The notes below the pieces were generated by a model. That model was not told the origin of the DNA. It made no database searches and saw nothing but the letters and a program-made list of their open reading frames with translations. Shown piece by piece: positions 24,335-33,128 of a stretch of 64,000 bases of DNA. Numbering within the stretch: position 1 is the first letter of the stretch; every line of letters starts with the position of its first letter. This DNA comes from Alphaproteobacteria bacterium (GTDB taxonomy: Bacteria; Pseudomonadota; Alphaproteobacteria; JANQMY01): NCBI GenBank assembly GCA_028289425.1, contig JANQPL010000017.1, forward strand, positions 124,001-188,000, in the 5' to 3' direction. The translations under genes were made by a program, and so were the position numbers.

Positions 24335-24411
24335 TGCAGCATTCTCAATACGCACTAATCTGGGAATGGACTTAGCATTTTCGCCTCATTAGCACCATCG
24401 GGCCAGAAGAA

Positions 24412-24843
24412 TCAGCGCTTTCTGACCAAGCTGGTACCGGTGGCCTTCACCGCCACGGAACCATCCTGATCAAAGAGCGCGCCTTCTACAAAGGCTACTG
24501 ATTGTCCCAACTTTAATACTGTGCCGGTCGCTTTAACAATGCCCGGCTTCACCGCTTTTAAGTATGTCGTTTTGATTTCTAGGGAGGGGGCAAAAATCGT
24601 GAGTTTGGATTTGGCGATTGCTGCGACGGTCATCACCTCGTCAAGGGCGGCTGCAAGATATCCCCCTTGAATCACACCCGAAGGATTGGTGAATCGATCA
24701 TCCAAGTTGAACGAGGCGCGTATCGAACCGGTCGCCCAATCCGATTCCAAAACTTTGAAACCCAATAGTTGGGTTCCTTTAGATCCTTTACTTTTGTTGA
24801 AGATTTCAACAATTCGTTCATCGGTAAGTTCGTCACTCAACAC
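24412..24843 (-). CDS. PaaI-like hotdog thioesterase
   Basis: 143 residues. A single hotdog domain with NPSGVIQGGYLAAALDEVMT, the conserved segment carrying the catalytic Asp/Glu region of PaaI-type acyl-CoA thioesterases. It starts with GTG and has AAGGA upstream. It is divergent from a CoA-transferase gene 66 bases away, and the two may share a regulatory region and act on related CoA esters. Confidence 0.83.
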   Translation of the reverse strand: MLSDELTDERIVEIFNKSKGSKGTQLLGFKVLESDWATGSIRASFNLDDRFTNPSGVIQGGYLAAALDEVMTVAAIAKSKLTIFAPSLEIKTTYLKAVKPGIVKATGTVLKLGQSVAFVEGALFDQDGSVAVKATGTSLVRKR

Positions 24844-24909
24844 TTGATTCCTTATGATCCACTGGCTTCTATGCGCACTTATTCTTCACTACTTATGGAT
24901 TCGCTAATT

Positions 24910-26115
24910 ATGGCCTCTGATAAGTCGACTGTTTTGTCGGGAATGCGCGTGGTGGACCTGACGTCGGTTTTGTTGGGCCCCTATTGTACCCAGATTCTCG
25001 GAGATCTGGGAGCCGATGTGGTCAAGGTTGAGCCTCCGGAAGGAGATCTGCTGCGCTGGGGCGGAAAACCGCCTCGATCGAAAGGCATGGGCCCCATCTT
25101 CATGAATGTGAATCGCAACAAAAGATCTATTTGTTTGGATCTCAAGCGAGATGATGCCAAAGAGGTGTTGGCGAAGCTTGTTCAGCAGGCGGATGTGTTC
25201 ATACACAACATAAGGGCAGCCGGAATCGAACGCCTCGGGTTTTCCTATGAAGAGGTTGTGAAACTGAAACACGACATTGTCTATGTGCATTGCGCCGGCT
25301 ATGGCCGAGGAGGGGCTTATGCTGGGCGTCAGGCCTATGACGATTTGGTGCAAGCGGCGAGCGGTGCGGCGACTCTGTTAAGTCGTTTCGACGGAAATGA
25401 CGATCCAAGGTACTTGCCGTCTCTGATCGCAGATAAAAGCACTGGCCTCCATGCGGCATATGCAACACTGGCCGCCATCATCCACAGACTCAGAACTGGT
25501 GAGGGACAGTTCGTTGAGGTTCCAATGATGGAGAGCTTCACATCTTTCGTGATGTTGGAACACTTGTTTGGAGCTACTTTCGACCCGCCAACCGGTCCGA
25601 TCGGATATCGACGCGTGCTAAACCCCAATAGGCGGCCCTACAAGACAAAAGACGGCTATCTGGGAATTGTTCCTTATTCGGATAGCCAATGGGAAGAGTT
25701 TTTTCGTCTGGGCGGGAAACCTGAAGTGTTCAAGGATCCGAAGTTCGCCACATTCACCGAACGAACAAAGCATATTCAAGAGCTCTACGCTTTGATCGAA
25801 GAGGTTGCGGCGTCAAAGACGACGCAGGAATGGCTTGACGTTTTGGATAAGGCGAACATTCCCGCCATGAAAGTAACAGATCTTGATGACGTGCTCGATG
25901 ATGAACATTTGAACAGTGTCGATTTCTTTAGGAAAATGGATCACCACAGCGAGGGAAAATACATTTCGATGCGCCATCCAATTGGCTTTGAGAAGTCGCC
26001 AGCGAAAACTGAGCGGCACCCGCCGGGTCTTGGGGAGAACGGCGCTGAGATTTTGATGGAACTCGGATACTCCGAAGACGAATCAAGTTCTTTGCTGAAA
26101 AAACAATCAAGTTAG
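24910..26115 (+). CDS. Class III (CaiB/BaiF) CoA-transferase
   Basis: Transfers CoA between carboxylic acids through an aspartyl intermediate. About 401 residues from ATG 24910. The N-terminal Rossmann segment is MRVVDLTSVLLGPYCTQILG followed by DVVKVEPPEGD; the catalytic Asp is in RQAYDDLVQAASG; GEGQFVEVPMMES and GYLGIVPYSDSQWEE match the family. ATG 24895 is a possible alternative; still earlier starts run into the divergent thioesterase gene. The acyl substrate cannot be predicted. Confidence 0.9.
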   Translation: MASDKSTVLSGMRVVDLTSVLLGPYCTQILGDLGADVVKVEPPEGDLLRWGGKPPRSKGMGPIFMNVNRNKRSICLDLKRDDAKEVLAKLVQQADVFIHNIRAAGIERLGFSYEEVVKLKHDIVYVHCAGYGRGGAYAGRQAYDDLVQAASGAATLLSRFDGNDDPRYLPSLIADKSTGLHAAYATLAAIIHRLRTGEGQFVEVPMMESFTSFVMLEHLFGATFDPPTGPIGYRRVLNPNRRPYKTKDGYLGIVPYSDSQWEEFFRLGGKPEVFKDPKFATFTERTKHIQELYALIEEVAASKTTQEWLDVLDKANIPAMKVTDLDDVLDDEHLNSVDFFRKMDHHSEGKYISMRHPIGFEKSPAKTERHPPGLGENGAEILMELGYSEDESSSLLKKQSS

Positions 26116-26124
26116 ATAAGCTTC

Positions 26125-26143
26125 TGACGCGACCTATGCGTCA
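26125..26143. terminator. Short hairpin between convergent genes
   Basis: TGACGC / GCGTCA stem with a 7-base loop in the 33 bases between the CoA-transferase and sspB stop codons. There is no clear T-run on either strand, so a bidirectional terminator is only likely, not shown. Confidence 0.35.
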
Positions 26144-26148
26144 ACAAC

Positions 26149-26664
26149 CTATTTCTTGCGGAAGGCGTCGAGGCTGACGACCTCACCGGTTGTCGTTTTG
26201 CCCTCGTCATCGGCAGTTGTATCGTCAGGGTCTTGCGGGTTTGCACCGGGAAGCGGCACGTCAGTACCGATGTCGGCGCTTTTCCCTATAGAAGGATTTT
26301 CTGGGTCGCTGCCGGAATTAAATTGCAATCCAAATTGGACGCTCGGATCAAAAAACCCGTTGATCGCCGCAAATGGAATGACAAGCGTCTCGGGGACCTT
26401 GTTGAATTTGAGTCCCACTCGAAACTCGTCCTCGTCGACTTCCAGTCCCCAGAACTGGTGTTGGAGTACGATGGTCATTTCTTGCGGGTACTGACTTTTG
26501 AGTGCCGGTGAAATCTGCACGCCTTCAAAGTTTGTGTCGAATGAAACATAGAAATGGTGTTCGCCGGGGAGGCCTTCCAATGCGGCACGCTGCAACGCAC
26601 TTCTGACAACACCGCGCAAGGCATCTTGTGCCATTAGATCATAGCGCATGTGATCGGTTGTCAT
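26149..26664 (-). CDS. sspB: SspB-like ClpXP adaptor (alphaproteobacterial type)
   Basis: Adaptor that binds the ssrA degradation tag and passes tagged proteins to ClpXP. About 171 residues. The core LMAQDALRGVVRSAL, GLPGEHHFYVSFDT, MTIVLQHQFWGLEV and FFDPSVQFGLQF is characteristic of the alphaproteobacterial SspB family. An acidic, low-complexity tail (DPDDTTADDEGKT) precedes a C-terminal VVSLDAFRKK, which fits the flexible tail ending in a ClpX-binding motif. ATG 26664 is preferred over the upstream in-frame start at 26721. The tmRNA gene encoding the tag lies directly upstream on the same strand. Confidence 0.93.
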   Translation of the reverse strand: MTTDHMRYDLMAQDALRGVVRSALQRAALEGLPGEHHFYVSFDTNFEGVQISPALKSQYPQEMTIVLQHQFWGLEVDEDEFRVGLKFNKVPETLVIPFAAINGFFDPSVQFGLQFNSGSDPENPSIGKSADIGTDVPLPGANPQDPDDTTADDEGKTTTGEVVSLDAFRKK

Positions 26665-26754
26665 TGTTGCCCCATCGCTCCCGGGTCGAAGAGTTATCTC
26701 AAGGTAACAGTACGAACCCAACCCAAAGAGTCAAACCCTCCGGAATCCACACAT

Positions 26755-27035
26755 CAGTGAGGGGCTTCTGTTGCCCGGCGCCCCTCAAGCCGCGCTTACC
26801 TAATTATTAGGCAGCGAGCGCCATTTCGTTATCATTGGCACTTGTAAAAATGGTCCGATATCGGTGGTACCATGCCGAGCAAAAGAAACACCTTTAGACG
26901 CTCGTCGATCCTATTTCGCCCCCAAAACCTTAATGCGCTAAAACCCTTAGTTCTGGTGGAGGCGCCGGGTACCGCCCCCGGGTCCGATACGCTTATTACG
27001 TGCTCGTTTATCGCCATAGCCGGTGCGACCGGCAC
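26755..27035 (-). ncRNA. ssrA: tmRNA, circularly permuted two-piece form
   Basis: Rescues stalled ribosomes and tags the nascent protein for proteolysis. On the minus strand, the acceptor piece comes first and ends at 26954 with CGCCTCC-A-CCA; its T arm is CCGGG-GGCGGTA-CCCGG. After an excised segment of about 30 bases, the coding piece begins at 26923 with GGGGGCGAAATAGGATCGAC. GGGGGCG and CGCCTCC form a 7-bp acceptor stem with a G-U third pair, the alanyl-tRNA synthetase identity element. The tag reading frame (26839 down to 26807) encodes ANDNEMALAA followed by TAA. The acceptor-first order is the alphaproteobacterial permutation. The outer ends are approximate: the 5' end is placed after a TATAAT box and the 3' end after a GAGGGGC / GCCCCTC hairpin (26759-26786). 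Confidence 0.93.
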
Positions 27036-27039
27036 TTTT

Positions 27040-27045
27040 ATTATA
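27040..27045 (-). promoter_or_regulatory. ssrA -10 box
   Basis: Perfect TATAAT on the minus strand, 5-7 bases before the inferred 5' end of the tmRNA acceptor piece. The -35 region is weak (TTTAAT at 17-bp spacing), so the assignment rests on the -10 and position. Confidence 0.6.
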
Positions 27046-27142
27046 GTGTTTCCAAACGGTTAATTAAACCCTTCATCGGCGCTACATTGGTGCGCCAAAC
27101 TCTGCTACATTCCGAAAGAGATTCCTCTGATCGCCGTCAAAC

Positions 27143-27937
27143 ATGAAGCAATATCTGGATCTTATGCAGTATGTCCTGGATAACGGGACAAAGAAGGGAG
27201 ATCGCACGGGTACGGGCACGTTAAGTGTCTTCGGCCACCAGATGCGGTTTGACTTATCAGATGGGTTTCCGCTGGTAACGACTAAGAAGCTGCATCTCAA
27301 ATCAATCGTGCACGAGTTGTTGTGGTTCCTGAATGGTGACACGAATGTTCGATACTTGCAGGAAAACGGCGTTTCGATCTGGGATGAATGGGCCGATGAA
27401 AACGGCGATTTAGGGCCGGTATACGGCGCTCAGTGGCGTTCTTGGCCGACGGCCGACGGCCGACACATCGATCAAATCGAAAACCTGATATCTGACATTA
27501 AGGAAACCCCTGATTCGAGGCGACTGCTGGTATGCGCGTGGAATGTTGGTGAGGTGGATAAGATGGCATTGCCCCCTTGTCATTGCATGTTCCAGTTCTA
27601 TGTTGGCGACGGCAAGCTTTCTTGCCAGCTCTATCAGAGAAGCGCCGACATATTTTTGGGCGTGCCTTTCAATATTGCTTCCTACGCATTGCTGACCATG
27701 ATGATTGCACAGGTGACAGGGCTAGCACCCGGCCACTTTGTTCACACGTTCGGTGATGCTCATCTGTATCTGAACCATATTCAACAGGCACAAGAGCAGT
27801 TGAAGCGAAGACCCCATAAATTGCCAAAAATGATCTTGAATCCTGAGGTCCAAGACATCTTTTCGTTTCGTTACGACGACTTCAAACTGGTTGGATATGA
27901 AAGCCATCCCCACATAAAGGCGCCCGTCGCAGTTTAA
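27143..27937 (+). CDS. thyA: Thymidylate synthase ThyA
   Basis: Converts dUMP to dTMP using methylene-tetrahydrofolate. 264 residues, the standard short form. The active-site cysteine is in [28 protein letters not shown] and [13 protein letters not shown]-type segments (here [17 protein letters not shown]) are present. Followed 10 bases later by folA, its usual partner, since ThyA generates the dihydrofolate that FolA reduces. Confidence 0.98.
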   Translation: MKQYLDLMQYVLDNGTKKGDRTGTGTLSVFGHQMRFDLSDGFPLVTTKKLHLKSIVHELLWFLNGDTNVRYLQENGVSIWDEWADENGDLGPVYGAQWRSWPTADGRHIDQIENLISDIKETPDSRRLLVCAWNVGEVDKMALPPCHCMFQFYVGDGKLSCQLYQRSADIFLGVPFNIASYALLTMMIAQVTGLAPGHFVHTFGDAHLYLNHIQQAQEQLKRRPHKLPKMILNPEVQDIFSFRYDDFKLVGYESHPHIKAPVAV

Positions 27938-27947
27938 GTCTGGGCCA

Positions 27948-28436
27948 ATGCGCATTTCATTGATTCTGGCAAAATCGACCAACAACGTCATCGGCGACAA
28001 AGGCGCTATTCCATGGCGATTGCCGGACGACATGAAATTCTTTCGACGTATAACAATGGGCAAGCCCATCATAATGGGCCGCCGCACATTCCAATCGTTG
28101 AAAAAACCATTGCCCGGGCGGCAGAACATTGTGCTTACCAAAAATCCGACCTTTTCCGCTTCAGGCGCCATTGTGGTTACCGATTTTGACAGTGCCCTCT
28201 GGGCGGCCGCGGATGTGGAGGAAGTTATGGTAATTGGTGGCGCCCAAATTTATGAGATGGCGCATCCCATTGCGGATCGCATTTATCTCACACAGGTGGA
28301 TGCGGTGATTGACGGCGATACCGCCTTAAACTTCGATCTGGAAACTGGATTTGAGGAGACCTGCCGACAAGAGCATCCGGCGGACGCTCGCCACGTCTAC
28401 TCCTTTAGTATCATCGTGTTGGATCGAATTCATTAG
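27948..28436 (+). CDS. folA: Dihydrofolate reductase FolA
   Basis: Reduces dihydrofolate with NADPH. 162 residues. Motifs: GDKGAIPWRLPDDMKFFR (substrate pocket, with the usual Asp), GKPIIMGRRTFQS (cofactor), and EVMVIGGAQIYE. In an operon with thyA. Confidence 0.97.
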   Translation: MRISLILAKSTNNVIGDKGAIPWRLPDDMKFFRRITMGKPIIMGRRTFQSLKKPLPGRQNIVLTKNPTFSASGAIVVTDFDSALWAAADVEEVMVIGGAQIYEMAHPIADRIYLTQVDAVIDGDTALNFDLETGFEETCRQEHPADARHVYSFSIIVLDRIH

Positions 28437-28648
28437 AAGTTCTGCCGTGCAGAGTGGTGGCCCAGTGCATGCTGAAATCCTGTCGGATTTGAGCGAAGGG
28501 CTCTGTGTGAATGGGGGCTGAACGGAATGGGTGCTTTGAAAGTTTTTTTCGATTAAATTCGGCCGGATACTCTTCCTATTGCGATCAAGTTTCGCTAGAG
28601 AATTTGTGAAACGTCTGATTGCACCAAAGACCTCGTTTGGAGGGTGTG

Positions 28649-29050
28649 ATGATGCAATTTGGATTTCGCCCGTCGATTCTATTGGTCCTCTTGTTTCTTG
28701 TTTTTGCGGGAGGACAAAGCGCCGCCAATGAACCATTGGACCTTTTGGAAGGAGCTTTCGGCAACACAATCTCAATTGTTAACTCGGTTGGGGATGAAAC
28801 TTTGGTCTGGCTGAATGCGGACCGCACCTACGAGAGCAAAGTGCCGAATGGTGAACGGCATAAGGGAGTTTGGTCCGTGGAGGGAGATTTGATTTGTTTC
28901 AGGATTACTGAGCCCGCAAGCCAATCCAACAATGTTCCGATCTGTGGACCGTTGATTGCAAACAAAGGACCTGGTGACCAATGGGAATCGATGGTGTCGG
29001 ATGGTTCGGTTGTGACCATATCAATTAAGGAAGGCGTCGTAGGGAAATAG
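28649..29050 (+). CDS. Small exported protein, paralogue 1
   Basis: 133 residues, not recognised as a named family. The signal peptide (FRPSILLVLLFLVFAGGQSAA) gives a mature protein of about 105 residues. GAFGNTISIV opens the mature part, followed by a GVWSVEGDLICF block, a second Cys (VPICGP) and NKGPGDQWESM. Those blocks align in order with the protein encoded at 29194, so the two are tandem paralogues. The two cysteines could form a disulfide in the periplasm. ATG 28649 has GGAGGG 5 bases upstream. About 210 bases of non-coding DNA with no obvious promoter precede it. Function unknown. Confidence 0.75.
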   Translation: MMQFGFRPSILLVLLFLVFAGGQSAANEPLDLLEGAFGNTISIVNSVGDETLVWLNADRTYESKVPNGERHKGVWSVEGDLICFRITEPASQSNNVPICGPLIANKGPGDQWESMVSDGSVVTISIKEGVVGK

Positions 29051-29193
29051 TTGACGCTGGAGGCGGGCGGGCGCCGCTGTGTTTTGGTGTCAAGAAGTCA
29101 ACACTGGGTCGATTAATTGGATATTTGATCAAAGTCGATCGTTCTGGGTGTGGAGCAAGGTCAAGATATTTGCAAACCAATAAGGAGATTTGA

Positions 29194-29550
29194 ATGAGAG
29201 TTTTTACTGGAGCTCTTGTAGGATTGTTTGCACTGTCAGGCACCGCTTTGGCGGGCGACTTGAGCGGCATCTTTGGCAACACGATCGTCATTACAGATGC
29301 CAACGGTGCTATTACGTCCGTATTGATAAATGAAGATAATACGTACACTGCCAAAACACCGGACGGAACCGAAGTCCCCGGCACCTGGGAGGTCGCTGAA
29401 GGGCAGGCGTGTTTTAACTCTGCCGATGCGGAAGGGAATCCTGTCCAAACGTGCAGCGCTGACATACTTGGTAAGGGGCCAGGCGATTCATGGACGGCCA
29501 GCGGTGAAAATGGCGATTCAACAGTTACCGTCGTTGAAGGTCAGGGTTAA
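29194..29550 (+). CDS. Small exported protein, paralogue 2
   Basis: 118 residues. The signal peptide (FTGALVGLFALSGTALA) is followed by SGIFGNTIVIT, a central GTWEVAEGQACFNS, a second Cys (VQTCSAD) and GKGPGDSWTAS. The block order G-x-FGNT, G-x-W-x-V-E, Cys, Cys, G-P-G-D-x-W matches the protein at 28649, although sequence identity outside these blocks is low. The start is preceded by AAGGAG. An intrinsic-type hairpin follows. Separated from paralogue 1 by 143 bases, which leaves room for its own promoter. Function unknown. Confidence 0.78.
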   Translation: MRVFTGALVGLFALSGTALAGDLSGIFGNTIVITDANGAITSVLINEDNTYTAKTPDGTEVPGTWEVAEGQACFNSADAEGNPVQTCSADILGKGPGDSWTASGENGDSTVTVVEGQG

Positions 29551-29574
29551 AGTCTGACGCTTATTGACTTGCTC

Positions 29575-29600
29575 AGGGGCGGTTCGGCTGAGCCGCCCCT
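29575..29600. terminator. Terminator hairpin between convergent genes
   Basis: Stem AGGGGCGG / CCGCCCCT with a 10-base loop, followed by a short T-rich stretch (TTTCTG). It can serve the small exported gene on the plus strand and mrp on the minus strand. Confidence 0.7.
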
Positions 29601-29612
29601 TTCTGCTGCGGA

Positions 29613-30737
29613 TTACTCAAAAACGATGTTTGGTGCTTCGGTCGCGTGGGTACCTTGCTTTTGAGAAACCGTCTCCGCAATTGAGACAAAACATGCGGCC
29701 GGGGCGCTATCTGGTTGCGATGCGACAATCGGCGTCCCCGAATCCGAGTTTTCGCGAATTTCTACATAAATTGGAACATCACCTAGAAATGTGTGCCCAG
29801 CCTGCTCTGCAGTGCGTTTGGCGCCGCCTTCTCCAAATATGTACGATTTCTCTTTTGTGTTGGGACTGACGAAATAGCTCATGTTCTCCACAAGGCCAAG
29901 GATCGGCACATTCGTCTTCTCGAACATGGCAATCGCCTTACGGGCATCGATCAGCGCCACCTCTTGTGGGGTTGAGACAATAACTGCGCCGGTCAATGCC
30001 GCCTTTTGGGCTAGCGTCAGTTGCGCATCGCCCGTCCCTGGTGGCATATCCACAATGAGAAAATCGAGATCCCCCCACAAGACGTCATTCAACATCTGAG
30101 TTAGTGCGCTGCCAACCATTGGGCCACGCCATATCATCGGCGTCTCGTCATCGATGAGGTAGCCGATTGACATCGTTTTTAGGCCGAATTTTTCAATCGG
30201 CAACAGTTTCTTGCCATTGCCGGATGCTGGCTTGTCTTTGATGTCCAACATCCTGGGAATTGACGGTCCGTAAATGTCCGCATCAAGAAGGCCAACCGAG
30301 TGACCGAGCTTTCTCAATGCCAAGGCGAGGTTTACCGCTACAGTGGACTTGCCGACACCGCCCTTTCCGCTGGCAACGGCAATGATTGATCCTATCCCGC
30401 TCAATGGTGAATCAACCTGCCGTGGCGGCGTTCTTGATACGGATTTGGGAGTCGTTGCTTGCGATGCCCGAACGCTATTGCCAGGTGGCTTGTGTGCGGT
30501 CAGTACGGCCGTCACTGAAAGCACGCCGGGAATGTCATACAACGCTTTTTCAGCGGCTGATCGCACCGGCTCGGCTCGCTGTCCGCGCGCTGCCGAGACC
30601 TCCAATGAAAAACCGACATGCCCGCCCTTTATCACAAGCCCGCGAACCATGTCGGCCGCCACTATGTCAATCCCCGTGTCATCGTCGACGACCGTACGCA
30701 GTCTTTGGAGGATCATTTCCCGGGTCAGATTGGCCAT
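29613..30737 (-). CDS. mrp: Mrp/ApbC-type P-loop ATPase, iron-sulfur carrier family
   Basis: Cytosolic ATPase of the Mrp/NBP35 family that binds and transfers Fe-S clusters. 374 residues. An N-terminal MIP18/DUF59-like domain (about 1-90) precedes a deviant Walker A, ASGKGGVGKSTVAVNLALA; DIYGPSIPRML and VDMPPGTGDAQLTL follow. The position where CxxC cysteines sit in many Mrp proteins reads ENMSYFVSPNTKEKSYIFG here, with no cysteine. Loss of that motif is common in alphaproteobacterial homologues, so cluster binding may use other ligands or be absent. Confidence 0.92.
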   Translation of the reverse strand: MANLTREMILQRLRTVVDDDTGIDIVAADMVRGLVIKGGHVGFSLEVSAARGQRAEPVRSAAEKALYDIPGVLSVTAVLTAHKPPGNSVRASQATTPKSVSRTPPRQVDSPLSGIGSIIAVASGKGGVGKSTVAVNLALALRKLGHSVGLLDADIYGPSIPRMLDIKDKPASGNGKKLLPIEKFGLKTMSIGYLIDDETPMIWRGPMVGSALTQMLNDVLWGDLDFLIVDMPPGTGDAQLTLAQKAALTGAVIVSTPQEVALIDARKAIAMFEKTNVPILGLVENMSYFVSPNTKEKSYIFGEGGAKRTAEQAGHTFLGDVPIYVEIRENSDSGTPIVASQPDSAPAACFVSIAETVSQKQGTHATEAPNIVFE

Positions 30738-31047
30738 ATAAAGATTGTGTGCTTTACCGCGATAACAGACGAACAGCTTGAAAAACTTGACCGGCGTTCC
30801 ACATAAAGGACAAAACCGGTGTCCATGTGTGACACATAGCGAGCTTAGATTGCGCGCAGTATCCTTGTGTCATATAAACCGAGGCATGCTCGATTCCAAG
30901 GTTTGGTAAGGCAATTTGGAAGCCCAATTCAAACTAGAAATTCATTCTAATTCAATTAAATCTAGCGAAGTGCCACCGGGTTTTGAGCGGCGACATGCGC
31001 GCTCAGAAACATTTGGCTAGCAAGGTCCACAGGAAAAGGAAGAACGA
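30738..31047. other. mrp-hflK intergenic region
   Basis: About 310 bases between divergent genes, with no supported ORF. It should hold both promoters. An AT-rich stretch (30930-30965) precedes hflK, but no clear -35/-10 pair is visible. The imperfect inverted repeat around GTGTCCATGTGTGACACAT (near 30821) was noted. Confidence 0.4.
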
Positions 31048-32175
31048 ATGCCCTGGAACAACCAAAATGGAGGAGGCTGGCAGAGCGGTGGTCGTGGCCC
31101 GTGGGGGCAGGGGCCCGGCGGAGGAAGGGGCGGGCCTCAACCGCCCGATTTGGAGGACCTGCTAAAGCGAGGGCAAGATCGATTTAAGAGTGTGTTGCCG
31201 GGCAATATAGGCGGCAGCGGTATCGTCATTCTGCTTATCATCGTCATGGCGGTTTGGGGGCTGAGCGGTTTTTACCTGGTCCGCGCCGAAGAAGTCGGCG
31301 TTGTCACTCGCTTCGGAGAATTTCTCGGCGAAACAAAAGGAATCAAACAACCAGGACTTCACTATCATTTGCCTTATCCAATTGAAAATGTCCGCACCGT
31401 GAGTGTCCTTAAGCGAAACCAGTTTGATGTGGGATTTGAGAAGGCGAATGCCAATAGGCGGGAACGTGATGTGTCTGAAGAGAGCCTAATGCTCACGGGT
31501 GACGAAAACATCGTCGATTTGGATTTCTCGGTTTTTTGGATGGTGAAGCGTGCAGACCATTTTTTGTTCAATATTCAAAATCCTCAGAGCACGATCAAAG
31601 CTGTCGCTGAAAGCGTTATGAGAGAAGTCGTAGGTCGAAGTGAACGCCAAGCAATACAGACGGAGAACCGCGCACAAGTTCAAGCTGAAGTCGTGAAACT
31701 CATGCAGGAGACGCTTGACGCCTATGGCGCGGGCATCGAAATCGTTGAAGTCCAGCTTCAGGCGGTCAACCCGCCTGAACAGGTGATTGATGCGTTTCGG
31801 GATGTGCAGGCGGCCAAACTTGACTTGGAACGGTTAAAGAACCAGGCCGAAACCTATCAAAACAGGGTCATCCCGGAAGCCCGCGGTGAGGCCGAAAAGA
31901 TCCTTCAGCAAGCTCAAGCGTATAAGCAGCAGACGATTGCCGAAGCGCAGGGTGAAGCGCAACGGTTCCTGTCAATCTACGAAGAATACCGGCAAGCTAA
32001 GGACGTTACGCGACAAAGGATCTTTCTGGAAACGATGGAACGGGTCTTAGCGGACATGAACAAGGTGATCGTCGATGAAGCCGGTGGGTCAGGTGTTGTG
32101 CCGTATTTGCCGTTGCCGGAATTGCAGCGGCAAAACAGAGCTCAATCAACGGCGCAATCTGGAGGGACGAACTGA
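31048..32175 (+). CDS. hflK: FtsH protease modulator HflK
   Basis: Inner-membrane SPFH/prohibitin-like protein that forms a complex with HflC and regulates the FtsH protease. 375 residues. A glycine-rich N-terminus (WNNQNGGGWQSGGRGPWGQG) is typical of HflK; one transmembrane segment (IVILLIIVMAVWGLSGFYL) is followed by the SPFH domain, then a coiled-coil region rich in A, E and Q. The TGA overlaps the hflC ATG (TGATG), so the two are coupled. Confidence 0.95.
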   Translation: MPWNNQNGGGWQSGGRGPWGQGPGGGRGGPQPPDLEDLLKRGQDRFKSVLPGNIGGSGIVILLIIVMAVWGLSGFYLVRAEEVGVVTRFGEFLGETKGIKQPGLHYHLPYPIENVRTVSVLKRNQFDVGFEKANANRRERDVSEESLMLTGDENIVDLDFSVFWMVKRADHFLFNIQNPQSTIKAVAESVMREVVGRSERQAIQTENRAQVQAEVVKLMQETLDAYGAGIEIVEVQLQAVNPPEQVIDAFRDVQAAKLDLERLKNQAETYQNRVIPEARGEAEKILQQAQAYKQQTIAEAQGEAQRFLSIYEEYRQAKDVTRQRIFLETMERVLADMNKVIVDEAGGSGVVPYLPLPELQRQNRAQSTAQSGGTN

Positions 32176-33056
32176 TGGGACGTTTCATGACAATTCTGGG
32201 CGTCATCGTCTTTGGCGCGCTTGCATTTACTGCACTGAATAGTGTGTTCATCGTCCATCAAACAGAACAGGCCATCGTCTTGCAGTTTGGCGATCCGAAG
32301 CGCGAAATCAAAGAGCCCGGCCTGGGGTTCAAAACACCGTTTGTACAAAACGTTGTTTACCTCGAAAAACGCATTCTCGACCTTGATGCGCCGGTGGAAG
32401 AAGTTATCACATCCGATCAGAAGCAGCTTCTGGTTGATGCGTTTGCGAGATTTAGGATCAATCAACCGCTTAGGTATTACACAAGCCTGAGAACACAGGA
32501 TCAAGCGGAGCGGCAGCTTGCCAACCAGTTGAACTCTAATTTGAGAAATGTGATTGCTGCGGAAGATTTCACGGCGGTCATTTCGACCAAACGAAGCGAG
32601 CTAATGCGTCGTATTGCTGATGAGCTGAATAAGAGCTCTCAGCGGTTCGGAATCGAGATCGTTGATGTGCGCATCAAGCGAGCGGATCTGCCTCAACAAA
32701 ATAGTCAGGCGATCTATCAGCGGATGGAGACCGAGCGTAAGCGTGAGGCTGCTGAGTTTAGGGCCCAGGGTCAGGAGGCCGCCCTAAGAATTCGCTCATC
32801 TGCGGATCGCGAAGTGACCGTTCTCAAAGCCCAAGCAAGGCGCGATTCGGAGATTATTCGCGGTGAGGGTGATGCCGAACGTAACAAGATTTTTGCCGAG
32901 GCATTTGGCCAAGATCCAGACTTCTTTGCCTTCTATAGATCGATGCTGGCTTACGAAGCCGCCCTGCGGGAAGGCGATACCACAATGATCTTGTCGCCCG
33001 ACAGCGAGTTCTTCCGGTATTTCGGCGACCTGGACGGAAAAGGCCGTAGCCGCTGA
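32175..33056 (+). CDS. hflC: FtsH protease modulator HflC
   Basis: Partner of HflK. 293 residues with an N-terminal membrane anchor (FMTILGVIVFGALAFTALN), an SPFH domain that begins at FIVHQTEQAIVLQFGDPKRE, and a coiled-coil region including RKREAAEFRAQGQEAALRI. Coupled to hflK by a TGATG overlap. Confidence 0.95.
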   Translation: MGRFMTILGVIVFGALAFTALNSVFIVHQTEQAIVLQFGDPKREIKEPGLGFKTPFVQNVVYLEKRILDLDAPVEEVITSDQKQLLVDAFARFRINQPLRYYTSLRTQDQAERQLANQLNSNLRNVIAAEDFTAVISTKRSELMRRIADELNKSSQRFGIEIVDVRIKRADLPQQNSQAIYQRMETERKREAAEFRAQGQEAALRIRSSADREVTVLKAQARRDSEIIRGEGDAERNKIFAEAFGQDPDFFAFYRSMLAYEAALREGDTTMILSPDSEFFRYFGDLDGKGRSR

Positions 33057-33128
33057 GGGTGACATGGTGCTCGCCTGAGGGCTGCCGAACGGAGATCGCA
33101 AAATGCTACGACTTGGAAGGGCGCACCG

